A stretch of DNA of 64,000 nucleotides from a virus: positions 62,001 to 126,000 of IMG/VR virus record IMGVR_UViG_3300027973_000030. One strand, 5' to 3'. The position numbers were made by a program, and so were the translations under genes. Shown in pieces: positions 52,467 to 61,613 of the stretch. Each line of letters starts with the position of its first letter. Within the stretch, counting starts at the first letter, position 1. Below the pieces are notes generated by a model that saw only the letters and a program-made list of their open reading frames with translations, had not been told where the DNA came from and ran no database searches.

Positions 52467-52940
52467 TTAACAAGGTATTAAATCTAAATAGTAAGTATCA
52501 AATACATAGTTCTGATTACCAGAAGAACTTACAGAAAAATATACGTTATAACTGTTAAAATATTCTCCATAACAGTTAACAGCACTTGTATAAACAGAGT
52601 AGTTACTACCACAAGTAGTTCCAACACCAATATAAACAGTACCTTGAAAAGCTCCACCTAAATCACCATACCAATACATTGTAACCCCTAATGTCGTATT
52701 TAATGCTTCTGTAGCTGTAGCTGCAAAGTAAGTGTAATTATAACAACCAACATTATTTGGATAAAATAAGTTTATATACACATTGTGAGTTGCTGGGGCA
52801 GCACTATACCCATAGAACTCACTCATAGCATCTGGAGTAGATTTACCAGCTGCAGCACTTAAAGCTCTTAAACTATAAGATCCTCCAACTTCTGCTTGTA
52901 TTTGACTAATGCTTATAGCACCTGATGATTGTAAAGCCAT
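52467..52940 (-). CDS. Tail protein with conserved phage N-terminal module
   Basis: A 157-residue protein. The start ALQSSGAISISQIQAEVGG...SYSLRALSAAAGKSTPDAMSEFYGY is a well-known opening of phage tail and fibre proteins that serves as an attachment module. The remaining 105 residues are Tyr/Asn-rich and beta-like (HNVYINLFYPNNVGCYNYTYF ends at about residue 75), plausibly a small receptor-binding domain. It follows the Asp-box propeller gene by 26 bases. Confidence 0.75.
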   Translation of the reverse strand: MALQSSGAISISQIQAEVGGSYSLRALSAAAGKSTPDAMSEFYGYSAAPATHNVYINLFYPNNVGCYNYTYFAATATEALNTTLGVTMYWYGDLGGAFQGTVYIGVGTTCGSNYSVYTSAVNCYGEYFNSYNVYFSVSSSGNQNYVFDTYYLDLIPC

Positions 52941-52966
52941 ATTGTAAAGATATTAATTATTTTTTA

Positions 52967-54544
52967 TTAACAGCAACCTTGTTGTATTGTTTGACCTAAT
53001 GTTCCTATCTGTATAGTACAACCATTTTCAAAAGTTGAGTCCATATACCAAGAATCTAGACCATTAAATCTACTTGTTAGTCCAGTATTTGTATAAAATA
53101 TTGCACCAGATAAAAATGACGGATTATTAGAATATACTGTAGTTGGATAATAACCAAATCCAGAACACATATCATTTTGTGCTTCACTTATATACCAAGT
53201 GTAATAAGTTTCAACAACAGGTGTATAAAGAAGAGCTTTTCTATATATTTGTTTCCAATAATAATCGGTAGTAGCTTTTGGTGTAAATGTTACACCACCA
53301 TTATTACTGTAATTAAACTGTCCAGTTTGATATAACATCATTGCTATATAGTTATTTGTTATACCTGTAGTTACAGCTGTTCCACCTGCTATACCTCTAT
53401 TACCAACATAACCTTCAGTTAATGAAAAATTAGCTCCATAATTAGAAGAGGCAATTACCATAGGTGTTAATCCTGATTGACCATAACCTACAAAAGCTTG
53501 TTCATTAGTTGCACCAACCATAGTCTTTCCATCATCTGTTATTGTAGCAGATACAAAACCAACATGAGATGCACCTCCTAAATAATAAGCAGTTGTATTT
53601 GAAAACTTTTCACTAAAACTTGAACCATAGTTATTTGATACATATGCTTTTAAACCTATTGAACCAAATACTCCAGGTTTAAACCAATCTGAAGTTATAA
53701 ACTGATTTTGTCCGCTATAGTCTAAAGCTACATCAGCAAATGCAGCAAACTCACTACCGCCACTCTTTGTAAAAGATGCACCATAGTTACTTGAATAAAC
53801 TCTAAATGACCAAGGTCTAGGAATATTAGGCCATCCAGGATCAACTTCATAAGAAAATACAGCAGTGATGTATTGACCATTACCTGATACAGCTACCTTT
53901 CCTGATGGAATAGTATACATTTTATATGAAGTATTATCACCATATCCTGAAGAAAATGAACTTCCATAATTTGATGATACAGATACAAGAGCATTTCTAC
54001 TACCACTCATGTTTGTTGTAAGTCCAGAAACAGCTATATAATTACCATTATTAGACATTGAAACTCCTGTAGGATAAAATCCTACAAGAACATAACTTAA
54101 TATTTTTGCAGTAAAAGATGCACCGCCATCAGTAGAAATATATATTTGATTATTTTGAGTAAAATCTATTGCAGCAATATATGTACCTGTACTATCTCCA
54201 GCTATAGCTGTCCAAAATAATGATGGTAATCCTGAAAGAGCTGTAAAAGTATTTCCACCGTCTATTGATTTATAACCAGCTGTAGCTGCTACACCATACA
54301 TTATATATGGAGATGCTGCAGTTATACCTGATAAGTCTTGTTTAGTAATTAATCTATTAGATGCTTTAGCAAGATACGAAGGAAGTGATGTATTAATATT
54401 TATATATACATTAGCTTGAGCTTTAGTAACTTGTTTATTACTAGATGGTATAGTTGTCTTAGCAGTAAAAACTCCTTGATTTACACCACTTTGTAAGTTA
54501 TTATAACTAACCGTTTGATTATTTGCTAAGTCATTATAAGCCAT
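52967..54544 (-). CDS. Tail protein with Asp-box (BNR) beta-propeller
   Basis: A 525-residue protein. The first 75 residues (AYNDLANNQTVSYNNLQSGVNQGVFTAKT) are a common N-terminal module of tail proteins in phages of Bacteroidota. From about residue 80 to 435 there are at least seven Asp-box-like repeats of the form S-x-(D/N)-x-G-x-(S/T)-F: SIDGGNTF, STDGGASF, SSNYGSSF, SSNYGASF, SNNYGSSF, SSNYGANF, SNNGGVTF, as in sialidase-type propellers. No catalytic sialidase residues are evident, so glycan binding is more likely than cleavage. The C-terminal 90 residues (TYYTWYISEAQNDMCSGFGYYP...GCTIQIGTLGQ) form a separate Cys-containing domain. Likely receptor binding. Confidence 0.78.
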   Translation of the reverse strand: MAYNDLANNQTVSYNNLQSGVNQGVFTAKTTIPSSNKQVTKAQANVYININTSLPSYLAKASNRLITKQDLSGITAASPYIMYGVAATAGYKSIDGGNTFTALSGLPSLFWTAIAGDSTGTYIAAIDFTQNNQIYISTDGGASFTAKILSYVLVGFYPTGVSMSNNGNYIAVSGLTTNMSGSRNALVSVSSNYGSSFSSGYGDNTSYKMYTIPSGKVAVSGNGQYITAVFSYEVDPGWPNIPRPWSFRVYSSNYGASFTKSGGSEFAAFADVALDYSGQNQFITSDWFKPGVFGSIGLKAYVSNNYGSSFSEKFSNTTAYYLGGASHVGFVSATITDDGKTMVGATNEQAFVGYGQSGLTPMVIASSNYGANFSLTEGYVGNRGIAGGTAVTTGITNNYIAMMLYQTGQFNYSNNGGVTFTPKATTDYYWKQIYRKALLYTPVVETYYTWYISEAQNDMCSGFGYYPTTVYSNNPSFLSGAIFYTNTGLTSRFNGLDSWYMDSTFENGCTIQIGTLGQTIQQGCC

Positions 54545-54546
54545 TG

Positions 54547-57240
54547 TTATTTTAATTTAGCTTCTAGTTCTGCAATACGTTTTTCTAATGCTGCTATTTT
54601 AGCTGTGTGTATTTGACGGTAAGACAAACTTAATACACCATCTTTATCTTTTAATATAGCACTATCTAACACTCCCTCAAAATCTTGAGCAAAATAACCT
54701 AGCTCTTCTTTACCTTCTTTTATATAAGACTTTGCAGTTATAGAACCTACATTAATAATATTAGGATTTTCTTCAATTAATGTTTTAAATCTTTTATCTG
54801 AAAATTCATAATAGGCATCTGCATATACACCACCACCTGCTAACACTTTAAATCTTGTAGTAATATTACTCTCATTTAATATCCAATCATTTGCATACAT
54901 GGATATATCCCATGTCTTATTACTTGAGTCTCCATTAATAAATACCATAGAAGCACTAGTATTACTACCCACTGACGTTATTGGTCCTGTACTTGACGTA
55001 TAAAAAATTACACCTGCATTACTTGTCACCTTAGCAACTGTTACACCACTTGCTACTAAGTTTAATGCTCCTCCATTAAAATTACCTACATAAGCATCGT
55101 ACCCTGCAGATGGATATATTCTAATACCTGCAGTATTTGTAGCTCCAGTTGCATTTATATGAACAAAAGGTTGAACTTGGTTAATAGTTAATGGAATATT
55201 TGAAACACCATTAATAGTTACATCACCAGATACAGTACCTCCACTAGTAGAATACCAACTACCATAGTTACCAAGATCATTAGTAAATGAGCTTAGTGCT
55301 GTAGGTCTACCTGTTACACTTGTCCAAGCTATTGAACCAATAAAACTAGCTGCAGTGACATTACCAACTGTCCATATTCCAGTACCAATTGCTGTAGTAG
55401 TTACACCATTTTGCATATGTAACAACTGATGATTTAATCCTGCTTTAGATTGAGGATTATTTCCTGCACCACCATAATCTGGATTATAAGACCATGCTAA
55501 ACCATATAGATTACCTATATTAGATGAAGCTCCACCATCTGTTAATATGTATGCAGCACCCATAGCAAATATAGCTTGAGTTTGTGCAGCATCATAGACA
55601 CCTATTAATCCTTTTCTTCCATTACTAAAAACAAGATTTTGTGATGTAGAGTTACCTCTATTTGTAACAGATCCTAATGTATCTGTTTCAGAATAAGAAG
55701 TAATATATCCGGGTCCATTAGTTAACTGATTAAGATTAGTTAAGTTAGCAGCATGCCATATAGTATTACCATTTACCTTAGCAGCACTATCATTAGGTAC
55801 AGATATATTAAACCAATCATCAGCATCATTAGTAAGATATACTTCTAAAGACATAGATTCACCAGCACGAGTTATTAATCTCATTCCTGCTGTATCACCG
55901 CTTCCTCCAAACACATCATTAGGAAACTTAAGACCATTAGCTGCACCTTCTTTTAAAGTGATAGCACCAGTCATAATTCCGCCAGCTAATGGTAACCCAC
56001 CAAGTCCAGCTAATGTATAAGTAGTATCTGCATCATCTCTCCATGCTGGGTTACCTACTGCATCTGTTTTCCACACCTTATTTGCAACAGCTCCAGGAGC
56101 TGCTACATATCCTGCAACTGTTTTAGTATTAGCATCCCATGTATTAGTATCAGTGTCTGTATCAGGAGGAACCTGCCATGTTCCATCTTCTCTCAAATAT
56201 TTAGTAGTACCTGTACCTGCCGGTGCTGCTGGAGTTAATCCATTAGCACTTCTTGTAAACACTACATAAGTAGTATCATTATCAGCTCCCCATACTGCTG
56301 TACCATCTGCAGACCATCTAAGTATTTCACCAGCAACTCCACCAGCAGGAATATGTTTATTACCTGCCGTAGTTGGATGTACATAAATTGTATCATTATC
56401 TGGTGGGATTACCCACGTACCATCTTCTCGTAAATAACGATTAGTGGTTGCTGCTCCAGGATTAGGTACAAGACCTGGTATAGTTCTTGTAAAGTTTGCA
56501 TAAATTGGTAATGTCTGCCAAGACTTATCACCTCTCCAATATTGTAAATTAGTACCAGCTGTAATAGTTGGTTCTTTACTATCTAATGCAATTTGCAAAC
56601 CTGTAACGTTTGCTATAGTATGAATATGATTTAATAAAGAATATAAACCAGCATGATCACCCCATCCGTAAGCTGTATTCCAATTTGCAGAGTTATTAAC
56701 TATACTTGCTCCCCAAGATGTACCATTAGATAAAGGTATACCTGTAGATGGATATGGTATTGTATCAATACTAAATGCTCTATCTACAGATAAATCTGCT
56801 GTCTGACCATTAATACTGATCGTTCTTGTAAGAGGAACATAACTACCACCAGTACCACTACCACTATCAGATACATACTGTGGTATATTTAATATACCTG
56901 TACCACTATCATAAGTGGCAGGACCCGATGTATTAAATGTAGTTAAGAATATAGATTTTCTAACTCTACTTGTAGAAAAGTATTGAGCTTCACCTTCTGT
57001 AATTTGATCTGTATTATAGTCTCCTTGTTGAGCTGTAACTACACCTGTTCTACCAAATACAGAACTAATAAGATTACCACCACTCTGTGTAATAAGCTGT
57101 GCTACAGTAGCAGATGATATCTTACCATTAACTCCAGGTACAAGAACTTTAGCTTGTGTACCAGTAGTAACAGGTATAGAAGCTACAGATACGCCTGCGG
57201 GAAAGTAAGCATTACCATAACTATCTACTTGATAAGACAT
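54547..57240 (-). CDS. Tail fibre with C-terminal S74 chaperone
   Basis: An 897-residue fibre. The N-terminal part (SYQVDSYGNAYFPAGVSV, then SSVFGRTGVVTAQQGDYNTDQI) is a common fibre opening, followed by short repeats (YLREDGTWVIPPDNDT, YLREDGTWQVPPDTDT) and a beta-rich shaft. The C-terminus (about 810-897) is an intramolecular chaperone of the peptidase S74 type with FSDKRFK (S814, K819 as the self-cleaving pair), GYFAQDFEGVL and a terminal coiled coil (KIAALEKRIAELEAKLK). It would assemble the trimeric fibre and cleave itself off. The gene overlaps the upstream fibre gene by 20 bases. Confidence 0.85.
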   Translation of the reverse strand: MSYQVDSYGNAYFPAGVSVASIPVTTGTQAKVLVPGVNGKISSATVAQLITQSGGNLISSVFGRTGVVTAQQGDYNTDQITEGEAQYFSTSRVRKSIFLTTFNTSGPATYDSGTGILNIPQYVSDSGSGTGGSYVPLTRTISINGQTADLSVDRAFSIDTIPYPSTGIPLSNGTSWGASIVNNSANWNTAYGWGDHAGLYSLLNHIHTIANVTGLQIALDSKEPTITAGTNLQYWRGDKSWQTLPIYANFTRTIPGLVPNPGAATTNRYLREDGTWVIPPDNDTIYVHPTTAGNKHIPAGGVAGEILRWSADGTAVWGADNDTTYVVFTRSANGLTPAAPAGTGTTKYLREDGTWQVPPDTDTDTNTWDANTKTVAGYVAAPGAVANKVWKTDAVGNPAWRDDADTTYTLAGLGGLPLAGGIMTGAITLKEGAANGLKFPNDVFGGSGDTAGMRLITRAGESMSLEVYLTNDADDWFNISVPNDSAAKVNGNTIWHAANLTNLNQLTNGPGYITSYSETDTLGSVTNRGNSTSQNLVFSNGRKGLIGVYDAAQTQAIFAMGAAYILTDGGASSNIGNLYGLAWSYNPDYGGAGNNPQSKAGLNHQLLHMQNGVTTTAIGTGIWTVGNVTAASFIGSIAWTSVTGRPTALSSFTNDLGNYGSWYSTSGGTVSGDVTINGVSNIPLTINQVQPFVHINATGATNTAGIRIYPSAGYDAYVGNFNGGALNLVASGVTVAKVTSNAGVIFYTSSTGPITSVGSNTSASMVFINGDSSNKTWDISMYANDWILNESNITTRFKVLAGGGVYADAYYEFSDKRFKTLIEENPNIINVGSITAKSYIKEGKEELGYFAQDFEGVLDSAILKDKDGVLSLSYRQIHTAKIAALEKRIAELEAKLK

Positions 57241-60200
57241 TATCTAGTTTATTTTTAAGTTCTTCAATCTGTAATTGTTGTTCTTTAATAGCCTCAATAA
57301 GTACACCTGCAATATTACCATAAGAAACACCATAGTGATCTACATCAGCAGCATATGTAACAACTTCAGGTAACACTTCATTTATTTCTTGTGCAATAAC
57401 ACCTGTTTGTCTGCCTCTTAGTGGATCGTCAATTCTAGTATAATAAACACCACGTAAATTAATAACTTTATGTAAAGCATTATCTATAGTAACAATATCT
57501 GTTTTCTTTCTAACATCTGAAAATGCTACTATATCACCTTCAGCATATAAAGCACCACCAACATAAGCTCTATATGAAGCAGAAGTAGTTGAAGTTGCTA
57601 AAGCTGTACAGTTGTTTCCTAAATGATGATACCAATACCATCTGCCATTAGCTTCTCTATATACTCCTCCATTACCCGCAGTGTCATACATCATTCCATT
57701 TACAGCACTATCTCCTAAATATACACCTGTATAACCACCTCTTACACCATCAAATCTAAGTTGAGTATATGAACCAGTAGTATTAGCATAAATATGTGCT
57801 CCATTATAAGAAGGCCAATACATACCATGAGCACCATTCATTTGTAACCAAGTATTTACTTGATAGTAAGATGTTCCTGCTTTATTAGGGGCATCTATAT
57901 ATGAAGTGAAATTACTACTATTTAAATAATAAACCCATCCTCCAAAACTATTGCCTGTAATGTTTCTAGTTGCTAATCTATTAGCATTATCTTCCCATCC
58001 CCATGCTACTTGTGTTCCCCAATAATTAGAAGAATTGCTATGTCTATAACTTTCAGAAAACCACCAAGATCCACCAGGACTATTAGCGTCACCTGCATTG
58101 TCACCATAATATCTATAACTACTTGCTGGTGTATTTTGAAAATCTGTATTCCAATTTCCACTAAATCCACCTCTATAAATCTGCCCACCACCATTTAAAT
58201 ATGCTGCTGCTGTAGAAGTACCTCCATTTGCAGGAGCAGAGCCCGCTGTTGAAGCATATGACACTGATTGAGAACCAATGTTACCTGAGTCTATTACTGT
58301 TCTCCATGCTTGCCATGTACCTGAATTTTTACCTCTAATTGCTATTTGACCTGTTCTAAAATCACCATAAATTTGATGTATCCAAGATGAACTATATGCG
58401 GAAGAATATAAACCACCATCTGTTTGTCCAAATAAACTTACAGAATTATTATAACCTAATTGATTTTGTGTTACTCCATCTGGATTAATTCCGTTTGCAG
58501 AACTTGTTAATGTTAATCCAGAAACAGCAGCTGCAGAAGCTACTGATTGAGAACCTATATTTGAATCTGTAATTAATGTTCTCCATGCTCTCCATGTACC
58601 ATTACCCCACATTAATCTCATGTAAATACCAGCACCATTAGATTGATAATACCATTGTGTTTTTACATCGGTGCCACCTGCATCTGAAATTTGTATCCAA
58701 TGTCCATTGCTTTCTATTGGTCTATTTGTACTTCCATTATATTCAGAACTATATAGACCTGGAGTATTATATGTATTTAAATCCCCAGCATTAGCATTTA
58801 ATAATATCATATAAGCAGAACTATCACCACCAGTTAAATAACCAGCAGATGTAGCAGTTGCAGCATTACCACTAATATTTGTTTGGTCACCTGTATTAGT
58901 TCCAGATAAATTAGCTCCTGTTATATTACCATTAGCTCTAATTGTTCCATTTGTCCAAATACCTAATCCAATAACAGTAGCAACAACACCAGCATTTGCA
59001 ACTGCCATACAGTGTTGAAGATTATATCCTGTATTAAGTTGGCGTCCTGAATAATCATATGACCAAGAAACTCCATAAAAATTAGCTAAAGTACCACCAG
59101 CTCCAAGTGTATAAGCAGATCCCATTGCAAAAAAGCCCTGATGTATATCTGGGTTATAAACACCTACTAATCCATATCCTCCTCCCCCTGTATTAAGTGT
59201 AAAATGTGCTCCTGAGTTTTGGCCTCCTGCTGTACCTGCACTAGTAGCTGTAGCAGAGTTACCATTATATTGTGAACCATTAGCACTAATATTATAGGTA
59301 CCACCATTTAAATATATTATACCATTACGATAATAATTTAAATACATAGATTTTCCAGTGCCGCCATCCATATGTAAATTACCATCTGTAGCTTGAACAA
59401 CAGCAGTACCTGCAATTGCTCCTGGATCACCATTTCCCCCTAATTGTATTCTTCCTGACCATGTAGAGTTTGGTTGAGTTAAAAAACTTACACCTGCTGC
59501 TGCTGTTGCTGTAGTAGCATTACCACTTAACGCTCCACTAAATGTTGTTGCAGTTAAAGTACCTGTACTAGATTGAATAGTAACTGCAGCACAAGAATAT
59601 GCTATAGTTCCTATAGTATTTGTATAATTAGCTCCCCAAAGAACAGGATAAGCAGCCGAATCTGTTCTGTTCATTAAATAAGTTACAGAACCTGCATTTC
59701 CTGTTATACTTCCAGAAGAAGTAATTAATCCTAATTGACTTATTAAGTGAGCAGGGGTTGATTTTCTTAAATAGTTATCTCCTGTACTTTGAGTCCAAAT
59801 TTGACCGATAGTAGGATTTTCTGAATTACCAGCTGATGAGTTGAAATAGCTACCTAATATGTAGTTACCTGTAATATGACCATTGCCATCTCTATATACT
59901 ATTGTATTAGCTGTAGCTGCTGTAGTAGGATTATTAAATCCTGATATAGATGCTGCTGTACCTGTTGTATTCTGATTCCACGTAGGAATATTAGCTGAGT
60001 GATAAAGAGTATAAAATGTAGTACCATCACCAACCATAATTTTAGGAACCACTGCTGAACCAGCTGTATTCTTAGCATAGAATCTAAGTTCATCACTTGT
60101 ATTATAGTATGCTCTTATTGTATTAGTTGTAAGTGAGGTACCATTACTCATAATAAAATCATAAGTACCTATATTCTTTAACCATAAGTTTGAAGTTAAT

Positions 60201-61384
60201 GTTACTGCACCTGCTGTTATACTATAACCACCAGTATCTATATTAGCGGTTGCACCAGTGTATGGCACATAGCTAGTTAAAGATGAAGATGTGATATAAC
60301 TACTTGGGTTAGTAGAGTTATAAGGAGTAAATCCAAGAGAAGCTTGTTTACCATCAAGAGCTGTCTGTAAACCCGTTACATCAGAAATGATATGACTATG
60401 TGTTGCAGCAGCATATGATCCTGATGCTTGCTTACCGTCTAATGCTGTTTGTAATCCTGTTATATTAGCTATACTATGTGTATGACTAGCTAATGCAAAA
60501 TCTCCTGTGTTATTATTAGCAGCTGTACCAAATGTACGGTATGCTACAAAGTCACCTGTAGCAGAAGTGGCAGCTGTACCTAGTCCTAAGTTTGTTCTAC
60601 CATATCCTTGTAATGTAGCAGATAACCCTTGAGTGTTAATGTCCACTCTTAATCTATTACCAAGAGCTGTAGATATAGTTGTAGAGAATGCAGCATCATT
60701 TCCCAAAGCTGCTGCTAACTCATTGAGTGTATCAAGAGTAGCCGGTGCTGCTGCCACAAGATTTGATACTTGTGTATTTACATAAGATTGTGTTGCATAA
60801 CTATTAGTAGTAAGGTATGTCCCTACTCTTGTGTCTGTATAGTATAGTCTAGTTCCTTCTGCAATATCTGTAGTGGTTGCACTAGCTCCTACGGTAACTC
60901 TACCTTTAGAGTCTACTGTTACCTTAGTGTATGTTCCAGCTGTTACACCAGATGCTGCTAATGTTAGAGCTGTACTAGTTCCAGTTGTTCCAGATCCAGT
61001 TACATCTCCTGTAAAGGTGAGTGATCCTGATATAGCAGCTGTAGTTACAGAAGTAATACGTCCTTTAGAATCAACTGTTACTACGGGTACGAGTGTAGTA
61101 GATCCGTAAGTACCGGGCGTCACTGCTGTATTAGCAAGTGTAAGAGCAATAGATGTTGTACCAGATCCTGTAGCATCACCACTAACAGTAATAGATTGAT
61201 TACCTGTAAGGTAAGTAAGACCAGTTACGTATGTACGCACCCATGCTGTAGTACCCACCTTAGTACTATTATCATCACTAGCAGGAGCAGTTAATACAAG
61301 TGTACTAGGAAGCGTTACGGCTCCTGTAGTTTCATCATACTGAAATACATTAAGTATATGGGAGGTCTTCCTTTGTTTGTTCAT
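57221..61384 (-). CDS. Long tail fibre with C-terminal S74 chaperone
   Basis: A 1,387-residue Gly/Thr/Ser/Asn-rich fibre. Shaft segments include paired repeats (ITGLQTALDGKQASGSY, VTGLQTALDGKQASLGF) and LDTLNELAAALGNDAAF, also present in the 764-residue fibre upstream. Repeated blocks in the distal part (WRAWRTLITDSNIGSQSV, WQAWRTVIDSGNIGSQSV) suggest internal duplication. The end (about 1285-1387) is an S74 domain: FSDVRKK (S1289, K1293/K1294), TGVIAQEINEVLPEVV, and a final coiled coil. It probably reaches a cell-surface glycan or protein. It lies at the transcription start side of the tail region. Confidence 0.85.
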   Translation of the reverse strand: MNKQRKTSHILNVFQYDETTGAVTLPSTLVLTAPASDDNSTKVGTTAWVRTYVTGLTYLTGNQSITVSGDATGSGTTSIALTLANTAVTPGTYGSTTLVPVVTVDSKGRITSVTTAAISGSLTFTGDVTGSGTTGTSTALTLAASGVTAGTYTKVTVDSKGRVTVGASATTTDIAEGTRLYYTDTRVGTYLTTNSYATQSYVNTQVSNLVAAAPATLDTLNELAAALGNDAAFSTTISTALGNRLRVDINTQGLSATLQGYGRTNLGLGTAATSATGDFVAYRTFGTAANNNTGDFALASHTHSIANITGLQTALDGKQASGSYAAATHSHIISDVTGLQTALDGKQASLGFTPYNSTNPSSYITSSSLTSYVPYTGATANIDTGGYSITAGAVTLTSNLWLKNIGTYDFIMSNGTSLTTNTIRAYYNTSDELRFYAKNTAGSAVVPKIMVGDGTTFYTLYHSANIPTWNQNTTGTAASISGFNNPTTAATANTIVYRDGNGHITGNYILGSYFNSSAGNSENPTIGQIWTQSTGDNYLRKSTPAHLISQLGLITSSGSITGNAGSVTYLMNRTDSAAYPVLWGANYTNTIGTIAYSCAAVTIQSSTGTLTATTFSGALSGNATTATAAAGVSFLTQPNSTWSGRIQLGGNGDPGAIAGTAVVQATDGNLHMDGGTGKSMYLNYYRNGIIYLNGGTYNISANGSQYNGNSATATSAGTAGGQNSGAHFTLNTGGGGYGLVGVYNPDIHQGFFAMGSAYTLGAGGTLANFYGVSWSYDYSGRQLNTGYNLQHCMAVANAGVVATVIGLGIWTNGTIRANGNITGANLSGTNTGDQTNISGNAATATSAGYLTGGDSSAYMILLNANAGDLNTYNTPGLYSSEYNGSTNRPIESNGHWIQISDAGGTDVKTQWYYQSNGAGIYMRLMWGNGTWRAWRTLITDSNIGSQSVASAAAVSGLTLTSSANGINPDGVTQNQLGYNNSVSLFGQTDGGLYSSAYSSSWIHQIYGDFRTGQIAIRGKNSGTWQAWRTVIDSGNIGSQSVSYASTAGSAPANGGTSTAAAYLNGGGQIYRGGFSGNWNTDFQNTPASSYRYYGDNAGDANSPGGSWWFSESYRHSNSSNYWGTQVAWGWEDNANRLATRNITGNSFGGWVYYLNSSNFTSYIDAPNKAGTSYYQVNTWLQMNGAHGMYWPSYNGAHIYANTTGSYTQLRFDGVRGGYTGVYLGDSAVNGMMYDTAGNGGVYREANGRWYWYHHLGNNCTALATSTTSASYRAYVGGALYAEGDIVAFSDVRKKTDIVTIDNALHKVINLRGVYYTRIDDPLRGRQTGVIAQEINEVLPEVVTYAADVDHYGVSYGNIAGVLIEAIKEQQLQIEELKNKLDNVLSSR

Positions 61385-61422
61385 TATCTGTACTATTATC
61401 TATTTATAATTTCATTCTAATA

Positions 61423-61608
61423 TTAAAGAATTACTTGAATTTGATCATCTATTACCGACACATTACTTGGCATTGGTAAAGAACTATGGTTCCATATAAA
61501 CTCATAAAATTTATAATTTGGATTAGTTTCTAAAAAGAAAGCTTTTTGTGATTCTTCTGTAATAAAACCTACAAAGATTTCATCTAAATATATTGCAAAG
61601 TAGTTCAT
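61423..61608 (-). CDS. Small hypothetical protein between fibre genes
   Basis: A 61-residue protein (MNYFAIYLDEIFVGFITEESQKAFFLETNPNY ends mid-protein, then FIWNHSSLPMPSNVSVIDDQIQVIL). It is acidic and aromatic-rich, unlike the fibres around it, and sits five bases after the upstream fibre gene. Such small genes next to fibre genes may encode assembly chaperones, but nothing in the sequence proves this. Confidence 0.6.
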   Translation of the reverse strand: MNYFAIYLDEIFVGFITEESQKAFFLETNPNYKFYEFIWNHSSLPMPSNVSVIDDQIQVIL

Positions 61609-61613
61609 AATTA

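Noticed and set aside
60873-61109. 78-codon plus-strand open frame with Val/Pro-rich product
   Set aside because: Mirrors Thr/Gly/Val-rich repeats of the long tail fibre on the other strand; no independent signal.
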